DNA of 32,200 nucleotides from Gordonia sp. (in: high G+C Gram-positive bacteria). GTDB taxonomy: Bacteria; Actinomycetota; Actinomycetes; Mycobacteriales; Mycobacteriaceae. Under the pieces are notes generated by a model, which searched no databases, was not told where the DNA came from, and saw only the letters and a program-made list of their open reading frames with translations. Shown piece by piece: positions 7,917 through 16,263 of this stretch. The stretch is taken from contig NZ_JAAYXO010000045.1 of NCBI RefSeq assembly GCF_012515855.1, positions 1-32,200 of the forward strand, written 5' to 3'. The position numbers and the translations under genes are program-made. Position 1 is the first letter of the stretch; every line of letters starts with the position of its first letter.

Positions 7917-9924
7917 CGGTGGTGAGACGCGACAGCGCAGCCCGAACCGCCTTCGGGTCGGTGGTTCGCCAGAACGGGGGCAGACCGGCCATCAGGTAGC
8001 CCGCGTAACGGGCGGTGGCCAGGCGCGAGTCGAGCACCGCGACCACCCCGCGGTCGTCGGTGGACCGCAGCAGTCGGCCCGCGCCCTGCGCCAGGAGCAG
8101 TGCCGCGTGGTTGGCGGAGACCGTCAGGAATCCGTTGCCGCCGCGGGCGTCGACGTCGCGCTGTCGTGCCGAGAGCAGCGGATCGTCGGGCCGGGGGAAG
8201 GGAATGCGGTCGATCATCACCAGCCGCAACGACGGCCCGGGGACGTCGACGCCCTGCCATAGCGACAGCGTGCCGAACAGGCAGGTGGCTTCGTCGGCCG
8301 CGAACTTCTCGATGAGCGCCGACGTCGTATCGTCGCCCTGGCAGAGGATGGGGAAGCCGACGCGCTCGCGGAGCTTCTCGCTGGCCTCCTTGGCGGCGCG
8401 CATCGACGAGAAGAGCCCCAGGGTACGACCGCCGGCGGCGTTCATCAGGTCCACCATCTCGTCCAGCGTGCCCTCGGCGATGCCGTCGCGCCCGGGGGCG
8501 CGCAGATGCTTGCCGACGTAGAGGATGGCCGAGCGCGGATAGTCGAACGGGCTGCCCGCGTCCATGCCACGCCACCCGGCGGCGTCGATGTCCCCGACGG
8601 TCCCGTCCTTGCCGGGACTGCCGCCGTGCGCGGGGAGGCCCCACGTGCGGGCCAGGGCGTCGAAGTTGCCGCCGATGGTGAGGGTTGCGGAGGTCAGGAT
8701 CACCGTGGAATCGGTGAAGAGCGACGTCCGCAACAGCCCGGCCACCGACAGCGGCGCGATGCGCAGCACTTTCTTGACGGTGCTGCGGAAGCGGTCGGCC
8801 GACAACCAGACCACGTCGTGACGCTTGGTGATGTCCGCTTCGCCGAACACGGTGAGCACGCGAACCACGGCATCGTGCAGCGAGTCGGTGGCGCTCAGCG
8901 CCATCTGCCTCGCGGCTGCGGCTTCGGGATCAGATCCGGCCTGCGGGGCCGGTCCGACCGCGTTGCGGGCGTTCCACAGGCGGTCGCGGAGCGACGCCAG
9001 GATCAGCGGGGCGCCGGTGGGCAGGCGCGTCCACTCGCCTTCGGGCGAGTCCTCGAGCAACTGCTCGAGTTGCTCGCCTGCGCCGACCAGGGCGTCGGCG
9101 GTCTCGTCGTCGATCAGCTTGCCGAGGCGACGGGCCACCTGGGAGACGCCCGCGGCGGAGATCTCCTCGGTGGTCACCGAGGTGATGCGGTCCACCAGCT
9201 CGTGCGCCTCGTCGATCACCACGACGCGATGCTCGGGGAGGATCGTCGCCGGGCTCATGGCGTCGATGGCGAGCATGGCGTGATTGGTGACGACGATGTC
9301 GGACGCTCCCGCCTTCTTGCGCGCCAGTTCGGCGAAGCAGTCGTCGCTGTAGGGACAGTTGTTGGCGCCGAGGCATTCGCGCGAGGACACGCTGACCTGC
9401 CGCCACGATTGGTCGCTGACACCGGGGGAGAGGTCGTCGCGGTCGCCGGTCTCGGTGTCGGACGTCCACTCGCGCAGGCGGGTCACCTCGCGGCCCATCC
9501 GCGAGAGGTCGAAGGCGTCGAACAGTTCCGCGCCGGGGTCCTCGTCGGCCACGCCGGAGTGCACCTTGTTGAGGCAGAGGTAGTTGGCGCGGCCCTTGAG
9601 GATCGCGAACGACGGTTCACGGTCGAGCGGTGTCGTGAGGGCCTTGGCGAGGCGCGGGAGGTCGCGTTCGGTGAGCTGGCGCTGCAGGGCGATGGTGGCG
9701 GTCGAGACCACGACGGTCTCGTTGGAGTCGACCGCGTGGCGCATCGCGGGAACCAGGTACGCCAGCGATTTGCCGGTTCCGGTGCCCGCCTGGACGGCGA
9801 GGTGGTGGCCGCCGTCGATTGCTTCGCCGACTGCCTCGGCCATCGCCAGTTGGCCGTCGCGCTGAGTGCCGCCGAGCGAGGCTACGGCGGCGGTGAGCAG
9901 TTCGGGGACACTCGGAACGCTCAC
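7900..9924 (-). CDS. dinG: ATP-dependent DNA helicase, DinG/XPD family
   Basis: A superfamily 2 iron-sulfur helicase that unwinds 5'-tailed DNA, R-loops and forks. Of 674 residues, Walker A is GTGTGKS (47-53), the DEAH box is VVIDEAHE (DEAH 238-241), motif V is in SLWQGVDVPG and motif VI is QGAGRLLR. Four cysteines at 117 (YLCLN), 184, 190 and 196 (ECLGANNCPYSDDCF) have the spacing of the [4Fe-4S] ligands. The frame is open further upstream, but that stretch is Arg/His-rich shadow; the GTG at 9924 overlaps the pncA stop as GTGA and gives the expected N-terminus. Positional equivalent of Rv1329c. Confidence 0.94.
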   Translation of the reverse strand: MSVPSVPELLTAAVASLGGTQRDGQLAMAEAVGEAIDGGHHLAVQAGTGTGKSLAYLVPAMRHAVDSNETVVVSTATIALQRQLTERDLPRLAKALTTPLDREPSFAILKGRANYLCLNKVHSGVADEDPGAELFDAFDLSRMGREVTRLREWTSDTETGDRDDLSPGVSDQSWRQVSVSSRECLGANNCPYSDDCFAELARKKAGASDIVVTNHAMLAIDAMSPATILPEHRVVVIDEAHELVDRITSVTTEEISAAGVSQVARRLGKLIDDETADALVGAGEQLEQLLEDSPEGEWTRLPTGAPLILASLRDRLWNARNAVGPAPQAGSDPEAAAARQMALSATDSLHDAVVRVLTVFGEADITKRHDVVWLSADRFRSTVKKVLRIAPLSVAGLLRTSLFTDSTVILTSATLTIGGNFDALARTWGLPAHGGSPGKDGTVGDIDAAGWRGMDAGSPFDYPRSAILYVGKHLRAPGRDGIAEGTLDEMVDLMNAAGGRTLGLFSSMRAAKEASEKLRERVGFPILCQGDDTTSALIEKFAADEATCLFGTLSLWQGVDVPGPSLRLVMIDRIPFPRPDDPLLSARQRDVDARGGNGFLTVSANHAALLLAQGAGRLLRSTDDRGVVAVLDSRLATARYAGYLMAGLPPFWRTTDPKAVRAALSRLTTGAARS

Positions 9925-10517
9925 CGCTGCGCGGTGTCTTCGGCAGGAATGCCCGTGTGGGTCAGCGTGCCGACCAACTCGACGCCTGCATCCCGCAGCG
10001 CGTCGAGTGCGGTCGCGGTGGTCGTCTCGGCGACGGCAGCGGTGTAGTCGAGCAGCACGCGGGTGGTGAAACCGGCATCCGCGGCATCGACGGCCGTGGC
10101 GCGCACGCAGTGGTCGGTCGCGATGCCGACGACGTCCACGTCGGTGACGCCGCGGGCGGTGAGCCATTCCGACAGCCCGGTTCCGTCGGCGTCGACGCCT
10201 TCGAATCCCGAGTACGCCGCGGAGTATTCACCCTTGGAGAAGACGTCCTGCATCGGGGCGATCTCGAGGTCGGGGTGGAAGTCGACGCCGGGGGTGCCGA
10301 CGCGGCAGTGCGGGGGCCACGAGTCGACGAAGTCGGGCTCGTCGGAGAAGTGCGAGCCGGGATCGACGTGGTAGTCGCGGGTCGCGACGACGACGGGATA
10401 GTCGACGGGCAGGGCGTTGATCGCCGCGGCGACGGCGTTGCCGCCGGTGACACCGAGCGCTCCGCCTTCGCAGAAGTCGTTCTGCACGTCGACCACGATC
10501 AGGGCGCGGACCTTCAT
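9921..10517 (-). CDS. pncA: Nicotinamidase/pyrazinamidase
   Basis: Hydrolyses nicotinamide to nicotinate for NAD salvage; the same activity converts pyrazinamide to pyrazinoic acid in mycobacteria. In 198 residues the catalytic triad is Asp10 (VDVQNDF), Lys95 (FSKGEYS) and Cys137 (ATDHCVRA). The metal site is Asp48, His50 and His56 (TRDYHVDPGSHF) with His70 (WPPHC), matching the M. tuberculosis PncA residues D49/H51/H57/H71. The ATG start overlaps the pncB stop as ATGA. Its product, nicotinate, is the substrate of the PncB encoded immediately upstream, so the two genes form a complete salvage step. In M. tuberculosis pncA lies elsewhere in the genome. Confidence 0.96.
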   Translation of the reverse strand: MKVRALIVVDVQNDFCEGGALGVTGGNAVAAAINALPVDYPVVVATRDYHVDPGSHFSDEPDFVDSWPPHCRVGTPGVDFHPDLEIAPMQDVFSKGEYSAAYSGFEGVDADGTGLSEWLTARGVTDVDVVGIATDHCVRATAVDAADAGFTTRVLLDYTAAVAETTTATALDALRDAGVELVGTLTHTGIPAEDTAQR

Positions 10518-11833
10518 CGACTCTCCGGTTCGTTCAGATAGCGGGTGGGGATGGCGGGATCGCCGTGGCTGAGCCCCAGCCCTTCCCACGGCAGGGTCAC
10601 GAGACCGTGCGCCACGTGCCTGCGGGATTCCTCCAGTGTAGGCAGTCCCTCGACTCGCTCGCCGTCCCGGACGAGCGGGATCTGGAGTTCGGTGACGTCG
10701 AGCCCGTCTGTTCCGGGAACGCTCTGTCCGCGAGCGGAATCGCGCAGCAGGATCTCTTCGACGATGGTGCCGGTGGAGCGGGCGGCACGGACCGCGCGCT
10801 TGGCGCCCCCGTGGCTCTCCTTGCGGCTCGACCGCTTGGCGACCGGGATTCCGTCCACCTCGACGAGCTTGTAGACCATTCCCGCGGTGGGGGAGCCGCT
10901 GCCGGTGACCAGCGACGTGCCGACACCGTAGAGGTCGACGGGCTCGGCGCGCAGCGAGGCGATGGCGTACTCGTCGAGGTCGCCCGACACCACGATCTTG
11001 GTGCCCGTGGCGCCGAGGTCGTCGAGTTGCTGCCGCACCTGCCGAGCCAGGACCCCGAGATCGCCGGAGTCGATCCGGACGGCGCCGAGTTCCGGTCCCG
11101 CGACCTCGATCGCGTTCTGGACGCCGGTCGTGATGTCGTAGGTGTCGACCAGCAGGGTGGTGCCGACGCCGAGGGCCGCCACCTGCGCGGCGAAGGCTGC
11201 GCGTTCGTCGCTGCCGTCGGCGTTCGCGAACGACAGGGTGAAGGCGTGGGCCGCGGTTCCGGCGCTCGGGACGCCGTAGGTGCGGGCGGCCTCGAGATTG
11301 CTTGTGTGGTCGACACCCGCCAGGTAGGCCGCGCGTGCGGAGGCGACGGCGGCCTGTTCGTGGGTGCGACGTCCGCCCATTTCGATGACCGGACGACCCG
11401 CCGCGGCATTCACCATGCGCGCGGCGGCCGACGCGACGGCGCTGTCGTGGTTGAGGATCGAGAGGATCAGCGTCTCCAGGATGACGCCCTCGGCGAATCC
11501 GCCGCGCACGGTCAGAATCGGCGATCCCGGGAAGTACAGCTCGCCTTCGCGGTATCCGTCGATCTGGCCGTTGAACCGGTACTCGGCCAGCCAATCGAGG
11601 GTGTCGGCATCGAGGATGGGCCGCAGCGACGCGAGCTCCTCCTCACCGAACCGGAACTTCTCCAAAGCGTCGAGAACCCGGCCCGTGCCTGCGACGACGC
11701 CGTAGCGGCGACCGTCTGGCAGGCGGCGGGCGAACACCTCGAAGACGCAGCTGCGGTCGGTCGTCCCCGCTCGGAGGGCGGCCGACAGCATGGTCAGCTC
11801 GTATTGATCGGTCAGCAGCGCGGTACTGGTCAC
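10514..11833 (-). CDS. pncB: Nicotinate phosphoribosyltransferase
   Basis: Converts nicotinate and PRPP to nicotinate mononucleotide, the committing step of the Preiss-Handler route to NAD. The protein has the N-terminal [11 protein letters not shown], the GTAAHAF segment containing a His that corresponds to the phosphorylated His region of the family, and [15 protein letters not shown] for phosphate binding. Two starts are possible. GTG 11833 (439 residues, N-terminus [15 protein letters not shown]) is preferred because a TAGGGT hexamer lies exactly 7 nt before it. ATG 11854 would add seven residues, but it lies inside that promoter and its start codon would overlap the divergent clpS ATG. 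First gene of pncB-pncA-dinG-glgB; equivalent of Rv1330c (pncB1). Confidence 0.93.
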   Translation of the reverse strand: MTSTALLTDQYELTMLSAALRAGTTDRSCVFEVFARRLPDGRRYGVVAGTGRVLDALEKFRFGEEELASLRPILDADTLDWLAEYRFNGQIDGYREGELYFPGSPILTVRGGFAEGVILETLILSILNHDSAVASAAARMVNAAAGRPVIEMGGRRTHEQAAVASARAAYLAGVDHTSNLEAARTYGVPSAGTAAHAFTLSFANADGSDERAAFAAQVAALGVGTTLLVDTYDITTGVQNAIEVAGPELGAVRIDSGDLGVLARQVRQQLDDLGATGTKIVVSGDLDEYAIASLRAEPVDLYGVGTSLVTGSGSPTAGMVYKLVEVDGIPVAKRSSRKESHGGAKRAVRAARSTGTIVEEILLRDSARGQSVPGTDGLDVTELQIPLVRDGERVEGLPTLEESRRHVAHGLVTLPWEGLGLSHGDPAIPTRYLNEPESR

Positions 11834-11839
11834 CTTCGC

Positions 11840-11846
11840 TACCCTA
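11840..11846. promoter_or_regulatory. Bidirectional promoter core of pncB and clpS
   Basis: The 7-bp TACCCTA contains TACCCT on the plus strand (11840-11845), 7 nt before the clpS ATG at 11853. It also contains TAGGGT on the minus strand (11846-11841), 7 nt before the pncB GTG at 11833. Neither gene has an SD. Both would be transcribed leaderless from -10 hexamers offset by one base. Confidence 0.6.
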
Positions 11847-11852
11847 TTACTC

Positions 11853-12155
11853 ATGGCGCTGGATGAGGCGACACCAGGTACCAGTACCGGTACCGCGGTG
11901 GCAGAACCCGAGGTGGTCCACGACCGTCCGTGGGTGACGTTGGTGTGGGACGACCCGGTGAACTTGATGAACTATGTCGCCTACGTCTTTCAGAAGATCT
12001 TCGGCTACTCCGAGGAGAAGTCCAAGGCTCTGATGATGCAGGTGCACACCGAAGGCAAGGCGGTCGTCTCCAGCGGCGACCGCGCGAAGATCGAGGCCGA
12101 CGTCCGCAAGCTGCATGCGGCCGGCCTGTGGGCGACGATGCAGCACGACTCCTGA
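11853..12155 (+). CDS. clpS: ATP-dependent Clp protease adaptor ClpS
   Basis: Adaptor that delivers N-degron substrates to ClpC/ClpP. The 100 residues have a short flexible N-terminus, then the ClpS core [20 protein letters not shown] and [17 protein letters not shown], which form the pocket for the substrate N-terminal residue. The ATG has no SD and is placed 7 nt after a -10 element. First gene of a plus-strand operon; the next gene starts on its stop codon (TGATG). Equivalent of Rv1331. Confidence 0.95.
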   Translation: MALDEATPGTSTGTAVAEPEVVHDRPWVTLVWDDPVNLMNYVAYVFQKIFGYSEEKSKALMMQVHTEGKAVVSSGDRAKIEADVRKLHAAGLWATMQHDS

Positions 12156-12802
12156 TGCGGACCTGGCGTCGCACCGGGAGCGGTGACGAGGTTCGGATCT
12201 GCTCGAACCTCGAGACCTACGAGTGCCAGTTGCTGGCGTCGATGGTCGAGTCGATCACCGAACTGCTGTCCGAGCGGGCCGACACGGCGCCGCGCGACGC
12301 GCTGTCGGAGCTGACGGGCATCGCGACCGGGCACAGTCGTGCTCCGGACGATGTGACCCTCGGTCGGCTGCTGCCCGACTTCCATCGTCCCGACCAGGAA
12401 CCCGAACTGGTGGCCGGGCCAATCGCGAGTGACCTCAATGGGGGCCTGCGCAGCGTCAACGAACCGCACATCATCGACGCGAAACTGGCCGCCGCGCGCG
12501 TGGTGCTCGAGACCCTGCCGAGCGGCGGCGGCGACGTCGCGCTCACCGAGTCGCAAGCCGACGGCTGGCTCACCGCGCTCACCGACATCCGGCTGGCACT
12601 CGGCGCGATGCTGGGGATCACCGACGAGCCGTCGAAGTTGCCGCCGGATCATCCGCACGCCGCCCACCAGGACATCTACGACTGGCTCGCGGTGGTGCAG
12701 GGACTGCTGGTCGAGGCGCTGATGGCGAATGAGTGGACGCAGCCCGACGAAGGACTTCCCGACGAGGGCGTTCAGGGCGAGTGGGGACAGGACGGTTGGT
12801 GA
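12155..12802 (+). CDS. DUF2017 family protein
   Basis: A 215-residue, mainly helical, acidic protein of unknown role, equivalent in position to Rv1332. Visible landmarks are the N-terminal [71 protein letters not shown] and a Gly/Glu/Trp-rich tail. No catalytic motif or membrane segment is seen. Its ATG overlaps the clpS stop by one base, so translation is probably coupled; the constant pairing with clpS in actinobacteria suggests a link to proteolysis, but that is inference. Confidence 0.85.
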   Translation: MRTWRRTGSGDEVRICSNLETYECQLLASMVESITELLSERADTAPRDALSELTGIATGHSRAPDDVTLGRLLPDFHRPDQEPELVAGPIASDLNGGLRSVNEPHIIDAKLAAARVVLETLPSGGGDVALTESQADGWLTALTDIRLALGAMLGITDEPSKLPPDHPHAAHQDIYDWLAVVQGLLVEALMANEWTQPDEGLPDEGVQGEWGQDGW

Positions 12803-12805
12803 CGG

Positions 12806-13891
12806 ATGGCGATCTCATCGTCGGCAGGTAATCGCATCAGTGAGGTCGCCGGGATCACGGTGGGGCACCACCATCGACTCGACGACGACGTGGTCCTCGC
12901 CACCGCGACCGAACCCGGCAGCGGGTGGGCCACCGGCGTCACCGTCGTCCGGCTGCCGCAGGGCGCCACCACGGCGGTCGACGTGCGCGGCGGCGGACCC
13001 GGTACGCGGGAGACCGATCTGCTGGATCCGGTGAACACGGTGCGCGGGGCCGACGCGATCGTGCTGGCGGGCGGCAGCGCGTACGGGTTGGCCGCGGCCG
13101 ACGGCGTGATGCTCGGTCTGGAGGCGACGGGCACCGGTCTGCCGATGGATCGGCAGGGACACGTGGTGCCGATCGTGCCCGCCGCGGTGATCTTCGACCT
13201 CCCCGTCGGACGGTGGGAGAACCGGCCGACCGCAGAGTTCGGCGCCAAGGCATTGGCCGACGCTCGCGAGGTCTTCTCGATCGGCACCGTCGGCGCCGGT
13301 GTCGGCGCACGCGCCGGAGCGTTGAAGGGTGGCGTGGGGACCGCGTCGATCACCATTCCGAAGGGGCCTGCGCTGGGTCTGACCGTCGGGGCGGTAGTGG
13401 TCGCGAACCCGGTCGGCGGCGTCGTCGACCCGACCACCGGCCTGCCCTGGGGCGCCGACGACCTCGACGTGCACCGGCTGCGCGCTCCCAAACAGTTGGA
13501 GGTGAAGAAGCTCGCCGAGCTCACCGCCAAGGGGACCGTCCTCAACACGACGATCGGCGTCATCGCCACGGATGCCACGCTGTCGGTCGCCAATACCAAG
13601 CGGCTGGCGATGGCGGGGCACGACGGACTGGCCCGAGCCGTGCGTCCGGCGCACTCTCCGCTCGACGGCGACACCCTGTTCGCGGTCGCGACCGGCGAGA
13701 AGCAGCCCGAGCCCAGCACGGCCATCGAGGTGCCGATCGGCATGGACCAGGAGACGCCAGTCGTCGCCGCACTCGCCGAGGCCGCGGCGACGGTGGTGCA
13801 GCGCGCCATCGTCTCGGCTGTGGTCTCGGCATCCAGCGTCGCGGGCATCCCCGCCTATCGCGACGTGCTGTTCTCCGCGTTCGGCGAGTAG
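12806..13891 (+). CDS. Family S58 (P1/DmpA/NylC-like) peptidase
   Basis: An N-terminal-nucleophile hydrolase made as a precursor that cuts itself into two chains. Of 361 residues, the N-terminal half carries VRGGGPGTRETDLL and VLAGGSAYGLAAADGV. The motif LNTTIGVIATDA places the likely self-cleavage between Asn247 and Thr248, with Thr248 as new N-terminus and nucleophile, as in the nylon-oligomer hydrolase NylC; DmpA uses Gly-Ser instead. Substrates may be N-terminal D- or beta-amino acid peptides or cyclic amides, not predictable here. It starts 3 nt after the DUF2017 stop. Positional equivalent of Rv1333; the mec-cysO-cysM genes that follow it in M. tuberculosis are absent. Confidence 0.9.
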   Translation: MAISSSAGNRISEVAGITVGHHHRLDDDVVLATATEPGSGWATGVTVVRLPQGATTAVDVRGGGPGTRETDLLDPVNTVRGADAIVLAGGSAYGLAAADGVMLGLEATGTGLPMDRQGHVVPIVPAAVIFDLPVGRWENRPTAEFGAKALADAREVFSIGTVGAGVGARAGALKGGVGTASITIPKGPALGLTVGAVVVANPVGGVVDPTTGLPWGADDLDVHRLRAPKQLEVKKLAELTAKGTVLNTTIGVIATDATLSVANTKRLAMAGHDGLARAVRPAHSPLDGDTLFAVATGEKQPEPSTAIEVPIGMDQETPVVAALAEAAATVVQRAIVSAVVSASSVAGIPAYRDVLFSAFGE

Positions 13892-13913
13892 CTCTACCAG
13901 TGAAGGGATTGTC

Positions 13914-14561
13914 ATGAGCAGCGGTCTGCCCCTGCCTTCGCCGTCTCCCGCGCCCTCGTCGCCGATGCCGAAGTGGAAGCGGTCGGGCGTCACGCTGATC
14001 GGGATCGTCGTGTTGCTGGTGGTGATCGAAGCGGTCGACGTCGGGATGAACGACAAGCTGAATCAATACGGCATCGTGCCGCGCCGGGTCTCCGGACTCG
14101 ACGGCATTCTCTGGGCGCCGTTCCTCCACGCGGACTTCGCGCACCTGATCGGCAACCTGATTCCCGGCGTGGTGCTCGGCTTCCTGCTGCTGATGGCCGG
14201 TCGGTTCCTGAGCGTGACCGCGGTGGTGTGGGTGGTCAGCGGTTTCGGTGTCTGGCTCACGGCGCCCGCCGGTTCGGTGACGATCGGAGCGTCGGGGATC
14301 GTTTTCGGCTGGTTGGCCTATCTGTTGGTGCGAGGTCTATTCAACCGCGACGTCTGGCAGGTGCTCGGCGGGGTGATCCTCCTGGCGGTCTACGGTGGAA
14401 TCCTGTGGGGCGTGCTGCCGCAGGGCGGCGGCATGTCGTGGCAGGGGCATCTGTTCGGCGCCGCCGGCGGCGTGCTGGCGGCCTGGATGCTCAGCGACCG
14501 CGCCAAGAACGCCCGTCCAGAACTCAGCGCCCGTCCAGAACTCAAGGGAGGCTCGCAATAA
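13914..14561 (+). CDS. Rhomboid family intramembrane serine protease
   Basis: A 215-residue membrane protease with about six helices. Residues 1-20 form a Pro/Ser-rich cytoplasmic tail; the [10 protein letters not shown] motif (His77, Asn81) precedes helix 2; the catalytic Ser127 is in the GASG motif and His179 in [18 protein letters not shown] lies 6 nt before ATG 13914. The last 30 residues are hydrophilic and contain a repeated ARPEL encoded by an 18-bp tandem duplication. The TAA stop overlaps the presumed ATA start of murI. Positional equivalent of Rv1337; substrates unknown. Confidence 0.92.
   Translation: MSSGLPLPSPSPAPSSPMPKWKRSGVTLIGIVVLLVVIEAVDVGMNDKLNQYGIVPRRVSGLDGILWAPFLHADFAHLIGNLIPGVVLGFLLLMAGRFLSVTAVVWVVSGFGVWLTAPAGSVTIGASGIVFGWLAYLLVRGLFNRDVWQVLGGVILLAVYGGILWGVLPQGGGMSWQGHLFGAAGGVLAAWMLSDRAKNARPELSARPELKGGSQ
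14511..14546 (+). repeat. Tandem 18-bp duplication at the rhomboid 3' end
   Basis: Two adjacent 18-bp units at 14511-14528 and 14529-14546 share their first 16 bases (GCCCGTCCAGAACTCA). In the rhomboid frame they encode ARPELS and ARPELK. The second unit ends within the purine run that forms the murI SD, so copy number would change the distance from upstream coding sequence but not the SD itself. Confidence 0.85.
14545..14551 (+). promoter_or_regulatory. Strong SD that defines the murI start
   Basis: AGGGAGG ends 6 nt before 14558. The codon at this ideal distance is ATA, and no ATG, GTG or TTG in the murI frame lies between the upstream repeat and residue 95 or so of the enzyme. Confidence 0.8.
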
Positions 14562-15361
14562 CCGAGCAGGGAACCGGTCCGATCGGCATCTTCGATTCGG
14601 GCGTCGGCGGGCTCACCGTTGCGCGCGCGATCATCGATCAGCTCCCGGACGAGGACATCATCTACATCGGCGACACCGCCAACGGGCCGTACGGTCCGCT
14701 CACGATTCCGGAGATCCGGAAGCACGCGCTGGCCATCGGCGACGAACTCGTCACCCGCGGGGTCAAGGCCATCGTCATCGCCTGCAACACCGCGTCCGCG
14801 GCCTGCCTGCGAGACGCACGCGAGCGGTACGCACCGATCCCGGTGATCGAAGTGATCCTTCCCGCTGTGCGGCGTGCCGTGGTCGCGACCAAGACCGGCC
14901 GCATCGGCGTCATCGGCACCGAGGCCACGATCGCCTCGCGCGCCTACCAGGACTCGTTCGCCGCAGCACGCGATGTGGAGATCACGGCGGTGGCCTGCCC
15001 GCGTTTCGTCGACTTCGTGGAGCGGGGGGTCACCAGCGGCCGCCAGATCCTCGGTCTCACCCAGGGATACCTGGAACCGCTGCAGGAGGCGGACGTCGAC
15101 ACCGTCGTGCTCGGCTGTACGCACTACCCGTTGCTGTCCGGAGTGATCCAGTTGGTGATGGGCGACCAGGTGACGCTGGTTTCGAGTGCGGAGGAGACCG
15201 CCAAGGACACGTTCAAGGTGCTGACCGAGACTGACGCCCTGCATCCGCACGGCGATCGTCAGGCGCGTCGATTGTTCTCTGCCACAGGCGATCCCGATTC
15301 CTTCCGCAAATTGTCGACGCGATTCCTCGGGCCGTCGGTCGGGCACGTCGAACATTTCTGA
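14558..15361 (+). CDS. murI: Glutamate racemase with an ATA start codon
   Basis: Makes D-glutamate for peptidoglycan, an essential cytoplasmic step. The 267 residues contain [12 protein letters not shown] (Asp13, Ser14), [11 protein letters not shown], the catalytic Cys76 in ACNTASAAC, and Cys187/His189 in GCTHYPLL. They align along their length with M. tuberculosis MurI as I recall it, whose N-terminus has the same eight residues before the GIFDSG-type core. That start point is an ATA (14558-14560), preceded at 6 nt by AGGGAGG and overlapping the rhomboid stop as ATAA. A single G-to-A change of an ancestral ATGA would give exactly this while keeping a stop codon for the rhomboid gene. A sequencing error is the other explanation. 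Last gene of the clpS operon; equivalent of Rv1338. Confidence 0.92.
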   Translation: MTEQGTGPIGIFDSGVGGLTVARAIIDQLPDEDIIYIGDTANGPYGPLTIPEIRKHALAIGDELVTRGVKAIVIACNTASAACLRDARERYAPIPVIEVILPAVRRAVVATKTGRIGVIGTEATIASRAYQDSFAAARDVEITAVACPRFVDFVERGVTSGRQILGLTQGYLEPLQEADVDTVVLGCTHYPLLSGVIQLVMGDQVTLVSSAEETAKDTFKVLTETDALHPHGDRQARRLFSATGDPDSFRKLSTRFLGPSVGHVEHF

Positions 15362-15465
15362 TGCTGCGGATGTGGCGTTGAGCACGGTCCGATGAGGGCA
15401 ACTCGCGTGTCACAGGTCGTCGGATTGATGCCGGTTTTTCGAATCCGCATGGCAGAGTGTTTTGC

Positions 15466-16239
15466 ATGCGTTTGACGGTGCTCGGGTGTTCAGGGAGCGT
15501 TAACGGTCCCGGTGCTCCCTGTTCGGGGTACCTGGTCCAGGCCGATGGTCATCGGCCGGTGTTGATCGACTGCGGACACGGTGTGTTCGGTGAACTCCTG
15601 CAGCATGCGAACCCCAACGAGGTGGCCGTTCTCCTCAGCCATCTGCATGCCGACCACTGCATGGATCTGCCTGCGATGCTGGTCTGGCGGCGGTGGTCGC
15701 CCGAGCCCGCGACCGAGCGATCGCTGCTCTACGGTCCGGCCGGTACCGCCGTCCGGATCGGGGCCGGCGCGTCGGAGTATCCGGGGGAGATCGACGATCT
15801 GTCGGACACCTACGACGTCCGGGAGTGGGTCGACCGCGAAGCCGTCGAGATCCACGGACTCCTCATCGAGCCGTACAAGGTGAATCATCCGCCCTCCACA
15901 TTCGGTTTCCGCATCACCGGCGCCGACGGCGAGGTGCTGGTCTACAGCGGCGACACGGGGATCTGCGACGAGGCCGTCGAGCTCGCACGAGATGCCGACC
16001 TGTTCCTCTGCGAGGCGTCGTGGACCCACGCCCCGGGCCTGCGTCCCGAGGGCCTCCACCTCTCCGGCGTCGAGGCCGGACAGATCGCCACCCGCGCGGG
16101 CGTGCGTTCCCTGGCGCTGACCCACGTGGTGCCGTGGACCGATTCCGACGCGATCCTCGACGAGGCGTCCGGCGAGTACGCCGGCCCGCTCCAACTCGTC
16201 CACCAGGGCCAGGTCATCGAGGTCCGCAAACCGATCTGA
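15466..16239 (+). CDS. Metallo-beta-lactamase-fold phosphodiesterase, Rv1339 type
   Basis: A 257-residue cytoplasmic metallohydrolase with the N-terminal RLTVLGCSGS and VLIDCGHGVF, the zinc motif SHLHADHCMD (His59, His61, Asp63, His64), KVNHPPSTFGF, the YSGDTGICD aspartate and the LTHVVPWTD histidine. The M. tuberculosis homologue Rv1339 is reported to be an atypical class II cyclic nucleotide phosphodiesterase that lowers cAMP, so a cAMP-degrading role is likely but inferred. ATG 15466 gives the conserved N-terminus; a GTG at 15457 is in frame. A weak CAGAGT hexamer lies 7 nt before the ATG. It stands between murI and rph as in M. tuberculosis. Confidence 0.88.
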   Translation: MRLTVLGCSGSVNGPGAPCSGYLVQADGHRPVLIDCGHGVFGELLQHANPNEVAVLLSHLHADHCMDLPAMLVWRRWSPEPATERSLLYGPAGTAVRIGAGASEYPGEIDDLSDTYDVREWVDREAVEIHGLLIEPYKVNHPPSTFGFRITGADGEVLVYSGDTGICDEAVELARDADLFLCEASWTHAPGLRPEGLHLSGVEAGQIATRAGVRSLALTHVVPWTDSDAILDEASGEYAGPLQLVHQGQVIEVRKPI

Positions 16240-16263
16240 CGGTCGTGCGGCGTCTTTCGCCCG

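Noticed and set aside
8506-10047. Long open frame on the plus strand opposite dinG (513 codons)
   Set aside because: It is the mirror of dinG codon structure in high-GC DNA; it has no recognisable domain and the minus strand gives a full helicase.
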